A stretch of DNA of 64,000 bases from Protopterus annectens (lineage: Eukaryota > Chordata > Ceratodontiformes > Protopteridae): positions 1,000,776,906 through 1,000,840,905 of the forward strand of contig NC_056747.1 in assembly GCF_019279795.1 (NCBI RefSeq). Direction: 5' to 3'. Within the stretch, counting starts at the first letter, position 1; each line of letters begins with the position of its first letter. The notes beneath the pieces are model-generated. The model was not told the DNA's origin and made no database searches. It was given only the letters and a program-made list of their open reading frames with translations. Made by a program: the position numbers and the translations under genes. Below, piece after piece: positions 43,968-53,656 of the stretch.

Positions 43968-46344
43968 GTATAATACACCCAACCCCAGACCTGGATAAAA
44001 TTCAGAATGCCATACAGGTTAATGGCATTAGACATACACTTGACAACTTTACTATTTACAATTTTAGTAACGTTATTCCTACAAAATTACATTTTCACTT
44101 GTTGAGTAAAGGGTTTAAATTTATCCCCTCTGTGAAAGGTGAAATGGTGAGCACTATTATAGATGTAAAATTATTTCTTAGAAAAATCAATTTTGACATT
44201 TTATTCTCTTCTAATATTTCCAATATTAAGTCAAATTTACCTCCTCAGGACTTAAAATTGGTCCGTAGAAGTATATACAATCCACCCTTACACCCCCAAG
44301 TCAAAAATTTTGAAATTATGTTGGAAAATGAAATTAGACAACTATATGATGAAAGGGTCACTGAATTTAATCTTTCCAAACAAGAAAACAAAATATTGTA
44401 TGAATTAAAGAATAACAGTGACTTGAGAATAATGAAACCAGACAAGGGGGGGTGGAATTGTCTTCATGGACAATATCATATATGAAGGCAAAATTAATTC
44501 TATATTAAAAGATACTGTTAAATATACTTCTGTCTCACTCAATGAAATGAATTTGGCATATTATAAAATTGATAATTTATTAAACAATATGTTATACGAG
44601 GGACTAATGGACAGAAAGACTTTTGAATTCTTATATGTGGAAAAACCAAGAATACCAATAATATTCGGAATACCTAAGGTCCACAAAAATATGGAAGACC
44701 CACCCTTGAGACCTATTGTCTCAGCGGAAGGGTCTAAAACACTTCCATTAGCAAAATATGTGGACAATAAGGTAAAACATATAAGTGTAGAAAATCCATA
44801 TACACTGAAAGATTCATGGGACCTATTAAGATGTGTTGGTCCAGATTTATTCAATGAAAATTTATTATTCATTACTGTAGATGTGGTGGATCTTTTTACA
44901 TGTATACCACACAATGAAGGTTTAATCATGTTTGAGGAAATGGTTTACAGGGATACCAAGTTGACACAGACTGAAAAATGCATAACTACCGGCTTGGTGG
45001 ACATGGTCTTGAAATACAATTTCTTTACATTTCATGGTGAATATTATCAACAAGTTCAAGGCATAGCAATGGGCGCAGAATGTGCGCCCACTTATGCTGA
45101 TATAGTCCTAGCTAAATGGGAGGAAGACTTTATAATCAATTCCAAGTATAAGGAATGTTGGACATTGTATCGTCGCTTTTTGGACGACATAGTTCTTTTT
45201 TGGATAGCAGGAATAGACAGATTTAATGAATTTTTTGATTATATAAATAATTCTACCAATTTTTTGAAATTCACATATACCCTTTCAAGAGAGAAGTTAC
45301 AATACTTAGATGTTGAAGTATACAAGACAGAACGTGATTTTAAAACTAAAATCTTTAGGAAAGAAACGTTTTGTAACTCCTTTCTTCACTTCACTAGCAC
45401 ACCCCTCACATTGTAAGAAAAATATTGTCAAGGGGCAGTTTGTGAGGGGTAGTAGAATGACCAGCGCTAGTGGAGATTTCTTTATAGAATGCAATTTACT
45501 TAGTAGGATGTTTGAGCAAAGGGGCTATCCAAGGGATTTTGTGATGAAATTAAGAACTGAGGTGGAATTAGGTAGAGCTACTAAATTCCAGCCGATAAAG
45601 GGACAAAAATCTGTCAACAATATTACAAATAATAGTGTTTCCAATGTAGGAATTGAATCAAAATATAAACAGGCTTTAACTATGGAATACAATATGTCCA
45701 ACATTAGACTTAGTGAGATATTCCGAAATGAATGGGCTAAATTTTCTGCTCTATCTGACATAATCAGTATAAACAAGTTGGTACCAAAAATTGTATATAG
45801 AAATTCTAGGACTATAAAGAACATTTTAGAATCTCACACTAAACAAACTAAAATTGGTTATGGGATAAATGGACAAAAAAGGAAAGGTAGTTTTAAGTGT
45901 GGTCACTGTAACCAATGTGAATACATGGTTAATGCCAGTGAAGTAACTGTCCCTAGTAGAAATAAAACTATAAAAAGCAATGGTTACTACAATTGTGAGA
46001 CAAAAGAAGTAATTTATATAGGTATTTGCAATAAATGTAATTCATTCTATATAGGGAAGACCGAACGAGTCTTGAGGAGAAGAATATATGAACATTGTTA
46101 TGAAATTTCTAAGGCAAAGGACACCAATGCCCTATATAGGCATACAAAAGAATGTGAAGAGGCTAAATTTAATTTTTTTGTTATTGAACAGGTGAAAAGG
46201 GATTTAAGAGGAGGTTTATGGGAAGAAAGGGTAGGGTATAGAGAACTATGGTGGCAAATCCAACTTAATGCCACAAAAAAACCTGGATTAAATGATAGTA
46301 TTTCTATAACTCCAGTACTCAAATTGAGAGCTGCAGATATTTAA
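43916..46344 (+). pseudogene. PLE-2 copy 2 ORF2: RT plus GIY-YIG endonuclease, two shifts
   Basis: Collinear with copy 1. Breaks: one extra G in the run after DKG (about 44448-44454), and a 2-base loss near 45398 (TAGCACACCC against TAGCGCACACCC) that separates the palm from the thumb. The frame at 44466-45416 holds motifs A (VDVVDLFTCIP), B (QGIAMGAECAPTYADI, Glu for Ala) and C (FLDDIVLFW). The frame at 45310-46344 holds the thumb, CGHCNQC, VIYIGICNKC, the intact FYIGKTERVLRRRIYEHC, and the C-terminus. The endonuclease is intact here but not in copy 1, so the two copies have complementary defects. Confidence 0.92.
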
Positions 46345-46665
46345 CAATAGTTTTTCCAATTGTAATATCTATAATGACCAATAGATGGCAGTGTTTGTTC
46401 ATATGAAGAAATGATTACAACTGCCTCAAGCACTCTATTAATTCAATATATATATATTTTTAAACGTATTTCAAATATTCACATATACTTACAAGTATGA
46501 AATATATATCAGCCTAGGTATTTATGAAATATTTCAACATATTCAGCTTAGCAATTTAACAATAACAAAGCATATTGTTTTTATATATGTATTTGGTTGT
46601 ATGTACTTTTTAATATTCATGAGTGTTAATATTGTGATTGGCTGCTCTTTGATGCACTTTGATTG
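46345..46665. other. PLE-2 copy 2 3' UTR
   Basis: Near-identical to 42237-42558. Differs mainly in (TA)n length. Confidence 0.85.
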
Positions 46666-46920
46666 ATAGGGCAATATTTGAAAAGTCTTAGTATTTAATG
46701 GCTTAATTAATCAATTTAATTACTATCTGATGAAGTCATTGCTGGTAAAGACGAAAACGCAATTTGTTTGCTAAGAGCGTTAATCTGTGTTTTTTAACGT
46801 TTTTTTTTTATATCTGGTTCTAATAAACAGTGAAACCTTTGCTGGTGAGTTCCTGCTTTCATCTTGGCTGCCTTTGGATTTTATTCTTGGTTCGTTTGGA
46901 TTGTCTTCGGTTTTTTCATT
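46666..46920 (+). repeat. PLE-2 pLTR 3 (3' end)
   Basis: Third direct pLTR, cut at TTTTTTCATT where the flanking CR1 resumes. It lacks the final ~30 bp seen in pLTR 2 (AGTTTTTGTGCAGCG). Confidence 0.92.
46727..46782 (+). ncRNA. Hammerhead-ribozyme-like motif, pLTR 3
   Basis: CTGATGA (46727-46733), GTC...GAC, GAAA (46753-46756), AACGC with GCGTT. This is the version with all noted pairs present. Confidence 0.55.
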
Positions 46921-47514
46921 GATCAGCATTACCCTTCTGTTTCTTTCCAGTTTTGTTTTCTATGGTGGTGGGTTAGTCGTTTCGGCCTTGCCTACAAAAG
47001 GATCTCTGTAGGTTGCAAAAGCCTTAGGCAATATCCAGACGCCCATGGGTAACAGGTGCAAGCCATCCCTGGAACAGCAGCATGTCTCACTATGGAGTCA
47101 CCCATTACAACTGTATCAGGCATGTTGTTTCTCCTTCTGTCCTGTGACTATTTGGCACACCAGCTTTGTGTACTATGTGTTACATGTGCTATGTCTGGAG
47201 GTTGTTTTATTGGGTGTCTGCTTTGGAGGCTTGTGTTGGTGTTGTGTGTTTGTAATTAGGGCCTCTGGAAATGTTTTTGTGTTTATGTGTTTGGTTTACA
47301 GTCGTTGTATGTCTATGTGGGACTGGGTTTGTGGTGTATGTGGTTACCGTGTCCTCCTGACTAGTTTTGACAGTACTGATTTGGGGGTGCTCAGGCTCCG
47401 GTTTGGCTACCTGGTTGCGTCTATCACATATATTTGTATTTAATGGGGTGAGTTTTTGTTGTGTGTGTACTTGGGACAGGTGTCACATTGCCTCTGGATT
47501 CACAGATTCTACTT
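46917..47514 (-). pseudogene. CR1-F/H, piece H: ORF2 start and ORF1 with internal deletion
   Basis: Right of PLE-2 the minus strand continues the ORF2 start and inter-ORF region (46917-47010), then the ORF1 C-terminus. Near 47080-47088 this joins directly to the GDS block (MGDSIVRH, about 47105-47082). ORF1 then continues N-terminally to about 47430 (AACACATAAACACA block near 47285, TAGCCAAACCGGAG near 47415). About 370 bp of the esterase core is deleted. The 5' end lies between 47430 and 47514. Confidence 0.75.
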
Positions 47515-48092
47515 GTTTTGCCTGGCCTTAGTGGATTGTATGTGTGGACACATTTTATTGCCATACTAGTGATCACTGATTACTTCACTTTTTATGTTTG
47601 ATCTATCATGTGGTAGCTTCCTCATTCTCTTCAATGGTTTAGTAATTGCTGGAGTCCAGCATGCCAGATGCCTGGGTGTATGGCATTGTGTCTTGTTGTT
47701 ATTTGTGATTGCAGACTCCAAGCACTCTTGGCTGTGTTCATGGAATGCCTGTATAACATGTTCTGCAGTGTGTCCCATATTCTGGACTTGCACAGGGCCT
47801 TTCTTGGATTCCACATTGGTTTGTAGGGGTGCAAGCTATGCTTTATACATGTGTTTCACTGTGGTATTCTGGGCAGGGACTGGGGTCGGCATGTGTAACT
47901 ACAGTGTGATTACTCTATGGTCTGGTCTTACCAGTGAGGGATACACTTCTCATCTTGACATCCAGTACACATATTTCTGATTATCACATCCAGTATGCTT
48001 ACTCCTCTTGTGGAGGTGTTATATTTTGCATGTCCATTTTGTTTGATGGATTCTGGGAAATTTTCTACAAATGTGTCGGTGCTAGTATAATA
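47515..48092 (-). pseudogene. CR1-C/K/J, piece K: EN C-terminus and linker
   Basis: The minus strand gives endonuclease YYTSTDTFVENFPESI and GVSILDVIIRNM (48092-47960), the remaining EN, then linker CWTPAITKPLKRMRKLPHD (about 47640-47590) and QSTKARQNK (47540-47515). The next downstream linker residues lie at 33005 in piece C. The next upstream EN residues (IILLDxKYLHI) lie at 50405 in piece J. Confidence 0.8.
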
Positions 48093-48093
48093 C

Positions 48094-50404
48094 AAAGAGT
48101 ATAGTGACAAACTTCTCAAAAGCTGACTTCACACTTCTTCAGACTGAGATGGTATCCTTTAAGCCCACTGGGCCAGTGGAAACCACAACACACAATGGTG
48201 ACTCCTTCACAAACGCTTTCTACGGACATCTCCAAGAAAGCATGGACCATGCAATCACAAATAAAACCAAGACCCTCTCCACCAAGGGAAAGTGGCCTGT
48301 CTGGTGGACCCCAGCCATAAACGAACTGTATAACAAAAGAAGGATACTAATGCAAGACACAGCTAAATCTCCTAAAGGGAAGGCAGCTGTGATCAGCACT
48401 AGTAGAAAGCTACCTTCTCTCATAAAGACATCCAAGGTCAACTTTGAGACAAAAATCACCAAAGACAATGAAGATAACCACAATGCCTTCTTCAGTTATG
48501 TCAGAAACCTGGGTGGGAACCCTCAGATATGCTCAGAGTTGGTACACAACAACATAAATTTCAGTGACCCGACAGATATTGGCAACATTCTGGCAGACAG
48601 GTTCAGTGCAACTTTCTCCCTCCCTCACCCCCAAAAGAAGATAGTTATCACAGCTGAATGTAACCTTACTGTCATCTCGGATATCCATGTGAGAGCCGCA
48701 CTCAGCAAAGACAAAAACACAGCGCATCAATGGGACCTGATGGTATCCCCAGTTGCGTGCTATGTGAACTCCAAGAGGAGCTAAACCCATATATAAAAAT
48801 GCTATTTAACCTTAGCCTTGCTACAGGATATGTACATGAACACTGGCGTACAGCAACAGTGGTCCTACTCCACAAAGGAGATGCCTCCACAGACCTTGGG
48901 AACTACCACCACACAAGCTTAACCAGCCGTGTCTGCAAAGCTATGGAAAGAGTCATTATGGAGATCTTAAACAGAGACATTGGTGACCTACAGACTCTTG
49001 ATCCCACCCAGTTCAGCTTTGTAAAGGGCAGATCCTGCCTTTTGAACCTAGTTGACTATTTTGAAACTGTCAGTAGGGCCATTGATGAGGGTTAAGTGGT
49101 TCACACAGCCTATCTGCACTTGGCTAAGGCCTTTGACACAATACCCCACTCAGTCATCATAGACAAGCTCAACAGCTGAAATATAAATCCATATGTCACA
49201 GGATAGGTTGCAAAATGGCTAAAAAACAGAACCCATAAAGTCGACATTGCAGGTGCCTTGTCAGATTCAAAGCCAGTCAAGTGGTGTCCCACAAGGATCT
49301 GTCCTGGGACCCCTCTTATTTGGCATTTACTTTTCAAATGTGAAAGCAAACATAGGAGGGTTGTGGCTGACAAAGTTTGCAGATGACTGCAACCTAGGCA
49401 CCATAGTGAATACATCAGCCGGCACACACATCCTACAGAATGCCCTCACAAGAACAGATAGCTGGTGCCGGAATCATGGCCTGAAAGTGAATGCAACTGA
49501 TGTGTAGTCATCCCCTTTGAGAGGAACAAAGTACCCACAAATTAACACATAGACAGCAACCCACTGAGCACAGAAAAAAAAATCAGACACCTGGGGACCC
49601 ATGTAGATAGTGACCTCTCGTTTGACACCCATGTTGCCAAAGTGGTTAGAAAGACTTTCTATCTTGCCCACCTTATCATGAAGGGTTTTCCATCCAGATC
49701 AAAGGAGGTCATTGTACCCCTATACTTCTCCCTTATCAGGCCCATGATTGAATACAAAGCCCCATTTGGTATGTACCTCACCCAGCACTTGCAACAGCTG
49801 GAGAGACCCCTAAAGTACCTTACCAAGAGGATTAAGGGTCTACAACACATGTCATATAGTTCCAGATTAAACAAAATCCATCTCTATTCAGTAGCATACT
49901 GCCTACTTACAGGTGACCTATGCCTGACATACAAGACCATGTCCAATCAGGATTTGATGGACATGCTCCACTGCAAGCAATCCAAATCCACCAGAACCAT
50001 GAGAGCTAAAGATTTGAACCTCAGCACACACATGTATAGGACATGCTGGAGGGACAGATTCATAACTCAGAGGCTTCTCACACTCTAGCACAGAATCCCA
50101 GTTCATGTTAGACAGAATCCCTCACTGACTCTCTTCAAGAGAAATTTGGACAGGTGGATGTGAGATCGTAGGTTTACCCCAGGGGTCCTCCCTGTGTCAC
50201 TACTAGACAGAGGCACAGTCAATTAATTTGATTAAGTAAAGGGGTCATAATGTGTCACTACTAAGTCAGAGGCACAATATTCGGAATCTATTCTGTACAC
50301 TTATTACCACTATAAGGGGTGGCAATAGCCACATCACTATGGCTAGGCTTATAAATGCACTAGGGCAGATAGCCTAGTAGTAAACTATGAAACTATGAAA
50401 CTAT
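48094..50404 (+). mobile_element. CR1-I: 5'-truncated CR1 with 3' tail
   Basis: Starts in the EN-RT linker (TNFSKADFTLLQTE, 48103) and runs to the CR1 3' UTR (TAGGCTTATAAATGCACTAGGGC, 50345) and a variant tail of 8-bp repeats (ACTATGAA, 50381-50404). It interrupts CR1-C/K/J between pieces K and J. Confidence 0.9.
48104..50223 (+). pseudogene. CR1-I ORF2 (linker and reverse transcriptase)
   Basis: Frames in order: linker WPVWWTPAINELYNKRR (48295), GGNPQICSELV (48510), MGPDGIPSCVL (48730), motif A region LHLAKAFDTI (49115), motif B with SSGVPQGSVLGPLLF (49265), motif C KFADDCNLGTIV (49373, both Asp kept), and the C-terminus QLERPLKYLTKRIKGL with FITQRLLTL (50060). Stops at 49096, 49179 and 49505 and shifts near 48720 and 49270 inactivate it. 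Confidence 0.88.
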
Positions 50405-50890
50405 GGTGTATGTGTAGGTATTTTCAGTCAAGCAATATAATGTGGTTTGGGGGGCTTGATATCTTCATGTATTCCAACATAGGCCTGGTGCAGTTCCTGC
50501 TATTAGGACAGTGGTCTGCAGCAAGCTATATAGTGGTAGGCAGTTTTAGCCATTGGTATTTGACCATGGCTAACACATGCTGCTTCTTGTTGTGGTACCA
50601 ACATGGGGGTGTGGTTATCCATGACATTTATTGCTAGTTACCCTCGTTTTGTAGCTTGTTCCATGTTTTGCAGCTGTACATCACTGTATGAGGTGTGACC
50701 TGGTAGTGTTAGGGTGCTGATGTGGGCTTTGACCCAGTTTTCTATTACAGCACTGATATCTACATTCTCTATACTGTGTGCGTTTACACTGCACGCATCT
50801 TGCTGTTTATACTTCTGGCATTGGGTAGCATTACATCTAGGTTCCTATCCCTTGTGGTACCTATGAAGGTGGGTTTGTGTTTTTGTGGTT
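50405..50890 (-). pseudogene. CR1-C/K/J, piece J: EN N-terminal part
   Basis: The minus strand begins (at 50405, reading upstream) with SPPNHIILLD-KYLHI, equal to VSPNTIILGDFNYLNI of CR1-G. It continues to the ALPGYT-like block near 50700, the VKAHI/ITGTC region, the ORF2 start near 50835, and the inter-ORF region. This is exactly where piece K stops. ORF1 similarity is not seen beyond about 50890. Confidence 0.75.
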
Positions 50891-51115
50891 CATGATTGGT
50901 GAGGGTGGATGTTAGTCAGGGTCCTCAGGTGTGCATATGGTACATGGTGTTACATTACTTAACACATGGCATTCATGCCTCAGGTGGTGCTGCAGGGCTG
51001 CCTCTGTTGGATACACATACTACACTCCCTGTACATGTTTGGAAGCAGGTTGTGTCATGTTAGGCGTCCCTGTTACTATATGAGTGACTCGGAGGGGGTA
51101 TCAGTCCCAGTGTTC
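50891..51115. other. No recognised gene
   Basis: Spacer between CR1 piece J and the Harbinger transposase stop codon. Possibly the transposase 3' UTR. Confidence 0.4.
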
Positions 51116-52300
51116 CTACTGAGCCAGTTTATGTGCTATGCGTTGCCTCTTTGCCAAGGCCAGGGCATACTGGGCATGCCTCCTTCTGCCTACTGGGGCA
51201 AGGTCAGGTTGTTCCTCCTCCGAGTCACCCTCTGCCTGTGGTGGCCTTGGCAATGGTGGGGGTATGTTTGGCCCAGCCCTATGCTGGTCCTGCTGCAGCT
51301 GTTTCTGCAGGATCATATTATGTAGCATAGCACATATCATGATCATTTGGGTACATGTAGTTGGTGTGTACTGCAAGGCTCCACCAGATGTGTCCAGACA
51401 CGGGAACCGTGACTTGAGCAGCCCAAACACATGCTCTATGACATTACGTGTTTGTGCGTGTGCCTCATTATGGCGTTCCTGTTCAGGTGTGTGTGCATTT
51501 CTGATGGGTGTCATCAGCCACGGCTCAAGTGCATAACCTGCATCCCCCACTAGGTGTCCGTGTGGGAAGTCCCCACTGGCAAATGATTGGTACAGCTGCG
51601 TCAGATGCCAGATGTGGAAATCGTGGTAGCTCCCATGGCAGCCAGCACACACATTCATTATTATGCCCTGGGCATCACACACGACCTGGCAGTTGATGGA
51701 GGGGAATCCCTTCTGGTTAATATAGGCTCTACCCTGGTCACCAGCTGGTGCTTTGATGCGTATGTGCGTGCAGTCTATTGCACCCAGTACCTCAGGGTAT
51801 CCCGCTATTTGCTGGAAGAGACGTATATTTCTGGCCAATACCTCACGGGCATTGGGGAAATATACATGATCACCGACATGTGCTGACATGGCATCCAGGA
51901 ACTGGTGCAGTACCCTGGAGGCTGATGCCTGTGATATCCCCATCATATCACCAGTTGGTCTCTGGAAGGTACCTGTTGCTAGTATTCTTAGGCCAACACA
52001 TACCTTGGTTTCCACTGGGATGGGTTCCCCTCTGTTGGTTCTGTGTGTGAGATGTGGCCTGCACAGCTCAACAATTTGCTGCAGAAGGTCTCTGTCCACT
52101 CTGTAGTGCTCTACTATCTCCAGCTCATGTAACCCATGGTAGGTGACCCTGGGCCTGTATACTCTTCTCCTTCTCCTCACTCTGGGTTGTCTGTCAGCAT
52201 CTGCATTGTCACCACCCTCAGCAATTCGCCTATGCCTGATTATAACAGCTATGGTAGCCCCTAGCATTTCTGCTCTGAGTTCAGCTTTTTCAGTTTTCAA
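51116..52300 (-). CDS. PIF/Harbinger transposase, intact 394-residue ORF
   Basis: Single uninterrupted frame, length typical of HARBI1-like transposases. N-terminal basic segment RVRRRRRVYRPR (40-51), then a helix-turn-helix-like region (about 95-137: KVCVGLRILATGTFQRPTG and GISQASASRVLHQFL). The DDE domain follows: GAIDCTHI (Asp176), then HLVGDAGYAL (Asp253), and RNVIEHVFGLLKSRF (Glu289). The tail is rich in Pro/Gln and acidic residues (SEEEQ), ending in a basic KRQRIAHK. It cuts and joins the element's ends with help from the Myb-like partner. It lies on the minus strand facing the right terminus. Unlike its neighbours it has no stop or shift, so it may be recent or under selection. Confidence 0.95.
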   Translation of the reverse strand: MKTEKAELRAEMLGATIAVIIRHRRIAEGGDNADADRQPRVRRRRRVYRPRVTYHGLHELEIVEHYRVDRDLLQQIVELCRPHLTHRTNRGEPIPVETKVCVGLRILATGTFQRPTGDMMGISQASASRVLHQFLDAMSAHVGDHVYFPNAREVLARNIRLFQQIAGYPEVLGAIDCTHIRIKAPAGDQGRAYINQKGFPSINCQVVCDAQGIIMNVCAGCHGSYHDFHIWHLTQLYQSFASGDFPHGHLVGDAGYALEPWLMTPIRNAHTPEQERHNEAHAQTRNVIEHVFGLLKSRFPCLDTSGGALQYTPTTCTQMIMICAMLHNMILQKQLQQDQHRAGPNIPPPLPRPPQAEGDSEEEQPDLAPVGRRRHAQYALALAKRQRIAHKLAQ

Positions 52301-53600
52301 TTCTGATAGCTTACTCCTTTCTTGCAGTATCTCTTGACAGAAACACCCTGCACTGCTGTGTGCAGTGTTTTAAGTGCTGGGTTGGGCTTCTAGTCTGCCT
52401 GTGTAATTGCCTGCTTCTAATTGTTATCACCAATTAACTCCAGCAGTATTCTCTGACAGCTTCCTTGTAATCTGGTTGTTTCATTTTTGCTCTCTGTTTC
52501 CTTAGGGGGAGCAATGTGCACACCAGCATAAGCACGCTCACAGTGACTTAAACGCGCGCACGCATACTTACACGGTTTGGGCTTGGCTGATTCATGGTAA
52601 AACGTGCGCACACTGCCTTATACATCAGGCAACAGGCTTCCTGATGTTTACATTGCCTTACACACGTGCACGCCCGCGCAAACCATTTTAAACGGTTTGC
52701 AACATGCTCCCACATGGTGAGCCTGCCTTACACGCGTGCACACGCGCGCATGCACGTATATCAAGAAAGTTTGAGTGTAGGGATAGTGTACACCCTCTAT
52801 TTCTTGACTTTCCTAGTGTTCTGTTGGGACACACCTCCCTCCCTGATGTCTGTCTGTCATCTGTCACGTTACACTGCTCTCCAATGTAATACATTTATTT
52901 CTATCATTCCCCCCCCCGTGATGTCACCTACCTCTTACTCTATTCCTCCCCCTTCTGTAACTCTTACACTACTCAAAGTGCTCATTAGCTATGTGGCAGT
53001 GTGATTCAGTATTGTAACCCTCATTTACATAGGATTGCCTAGTAATGCTTAGTTACATCTCCTACACTGAGCTTCCCCCCCTTGGCAACTACTACACGGT
53101 GGCCATATTGTTTTTGGTCTGCTGGTCCCTGCATTTTCATTCCATGTAATACATAAAACCCACAATTGTGAGCTTATAAGCTTCGGTTTTCACTTTTAGG
53201 CAGCGCACCCCATTTGCGCGGGTGTGCGCTGCAGTTAAACATCAAAATCCCCCGAAAAAAAAAGTTATTTTAAATAATTCTGCATCACTTTGTAATGCCA
53301 ATGGCCACATATTTGGCTATTGGTATGCTAGATGACACATATGCAACCTTTATTTGGAGCTGACATAGCTCCGTTGTCAATTTTGGAGAAATGTACTCAG
53401 TTGTCAGCTGAGTACATTTCTGCAGCTAAAACGTCCGTTACACGGACTGGTTTGGGCTTCCTGGATCGCTCAAATACCTCATTTGCATATCTTTCAGCTG
53501 CAAATGAGGTATTGAGCATTTCCATGCCCAGTCCATGTAAGAGACGTTTTAGCTGTCTCTTACACGGAGGTTTGGGCTGTTCCTGGATCGGGAGGCTTAC
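52301..53600. other. Harbinger-1 right arm: noncoding, CpG-rich patches
   Basis: Upstream region of the transposase. It has clusters of GCGC/CGCG-containing sequence at 52540-52765 (ACACGCGTGCACACGCGCGC) and 53195-53235 (GCGCGGGTGTGC). Two short palindromic stretches occur: one around 53385-53425, where ATGTACTCAG and CTGAGTACATTTC face each other, and one around 53475-53515, where AATACCTCATTTGCA and TGCAAATGAGGTATT face each other. Promoter elements cannot be assigned by eye. Confidence 0.55.
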
Positions 53601-53653
53601 ACGGAGGCTTACACTACTCTTAAACTCCGTGTAAGCCTTCGTGAATCTACACC
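53601..53653. repeat. Harbinger-1 right terminal repeat
   Basis: Contains GCTTACACGGAGG and CTCCGTGTAAGCC and ends CTTCGTGAATCTACACC. Partner of the left terminus at 15231-15290 (ATTCAGGAAGCCTCC and TTACACGGAGG). Flanked by ATT on the outside. Confidence 0.55.
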
Positions 53654-53656
53654 ATT

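Larger units (their letters stand above)
38168..46920 (+). mobile_element. PLE-2: Penelope-like tandem dimer with inverted pLTR arm
   Basis: Two nearly identical ~4.1 kb units in direct orientation (unit spacing 4109 and 4106 bp, measured at CTGATGA in the pLTRs at 38512, 42621 and 46727). Each unit has a pLTR, ORF1 and ORF2. An inverted pLTR copy (38168-38387) faces the first pLTR (38451-38670) with a 63-bp spacer. The whole is flanked by CATTGATCAGCATTA at 38155-38169 and 46917-46931; the last 4 bases of the right copy could also be pLTR. Tandem and inverted terminal pLTRs are typical of Penelope-like elements. The insertion splits a CR1 ORF2. The few differences between units indicate recent arrival. 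Confidence 0.95.
15231..53653. mobile_element. Harbinger-1: PIF/Harbinger transposon expanded by nested insertions
   Basis: The left terminus (15231: GAGCCAAATTCAGGAAG) and the reverse complement of the right terminus (53653: GGTGTAGATTCACGAAGG) align around ATTCA(G/C)GAAG. Each is flanked by ATT (15228-15230 and 53654-53656). Both ends carry subterminal copies of a TTACACGGA motif (15251, 15272 and 15376 region; 53441, 53563, 53597 and 53628 region). The Myb-like gene is in the left arm on the plus strand; the transposase is in the right arm on the minus strand. The 12-mer GCGCGGGTGTGC occurs at 15615, 19017 and 53216. About 31 kb between the arms is CR1, PLE and arrays. The alternative is two unrelated Harbinger halves. 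Confidence 0.5.

Noticed and set aside
38168..46920. LTR retrotransposon or endogenous retrovirus
   Set aside because: The repeated ends suggested LTRs, but the coding region has a PLE-type RT with DKG and GIY-YIG domains, with no gag, protease, RNase H or integrase. No other LTR element was found.
51138..51536. Plus-strand ORFs opposite the transposase
   Set aside because: Antisense of a complete DDE transposase with all catalytic motifs. Their composition follows from that.
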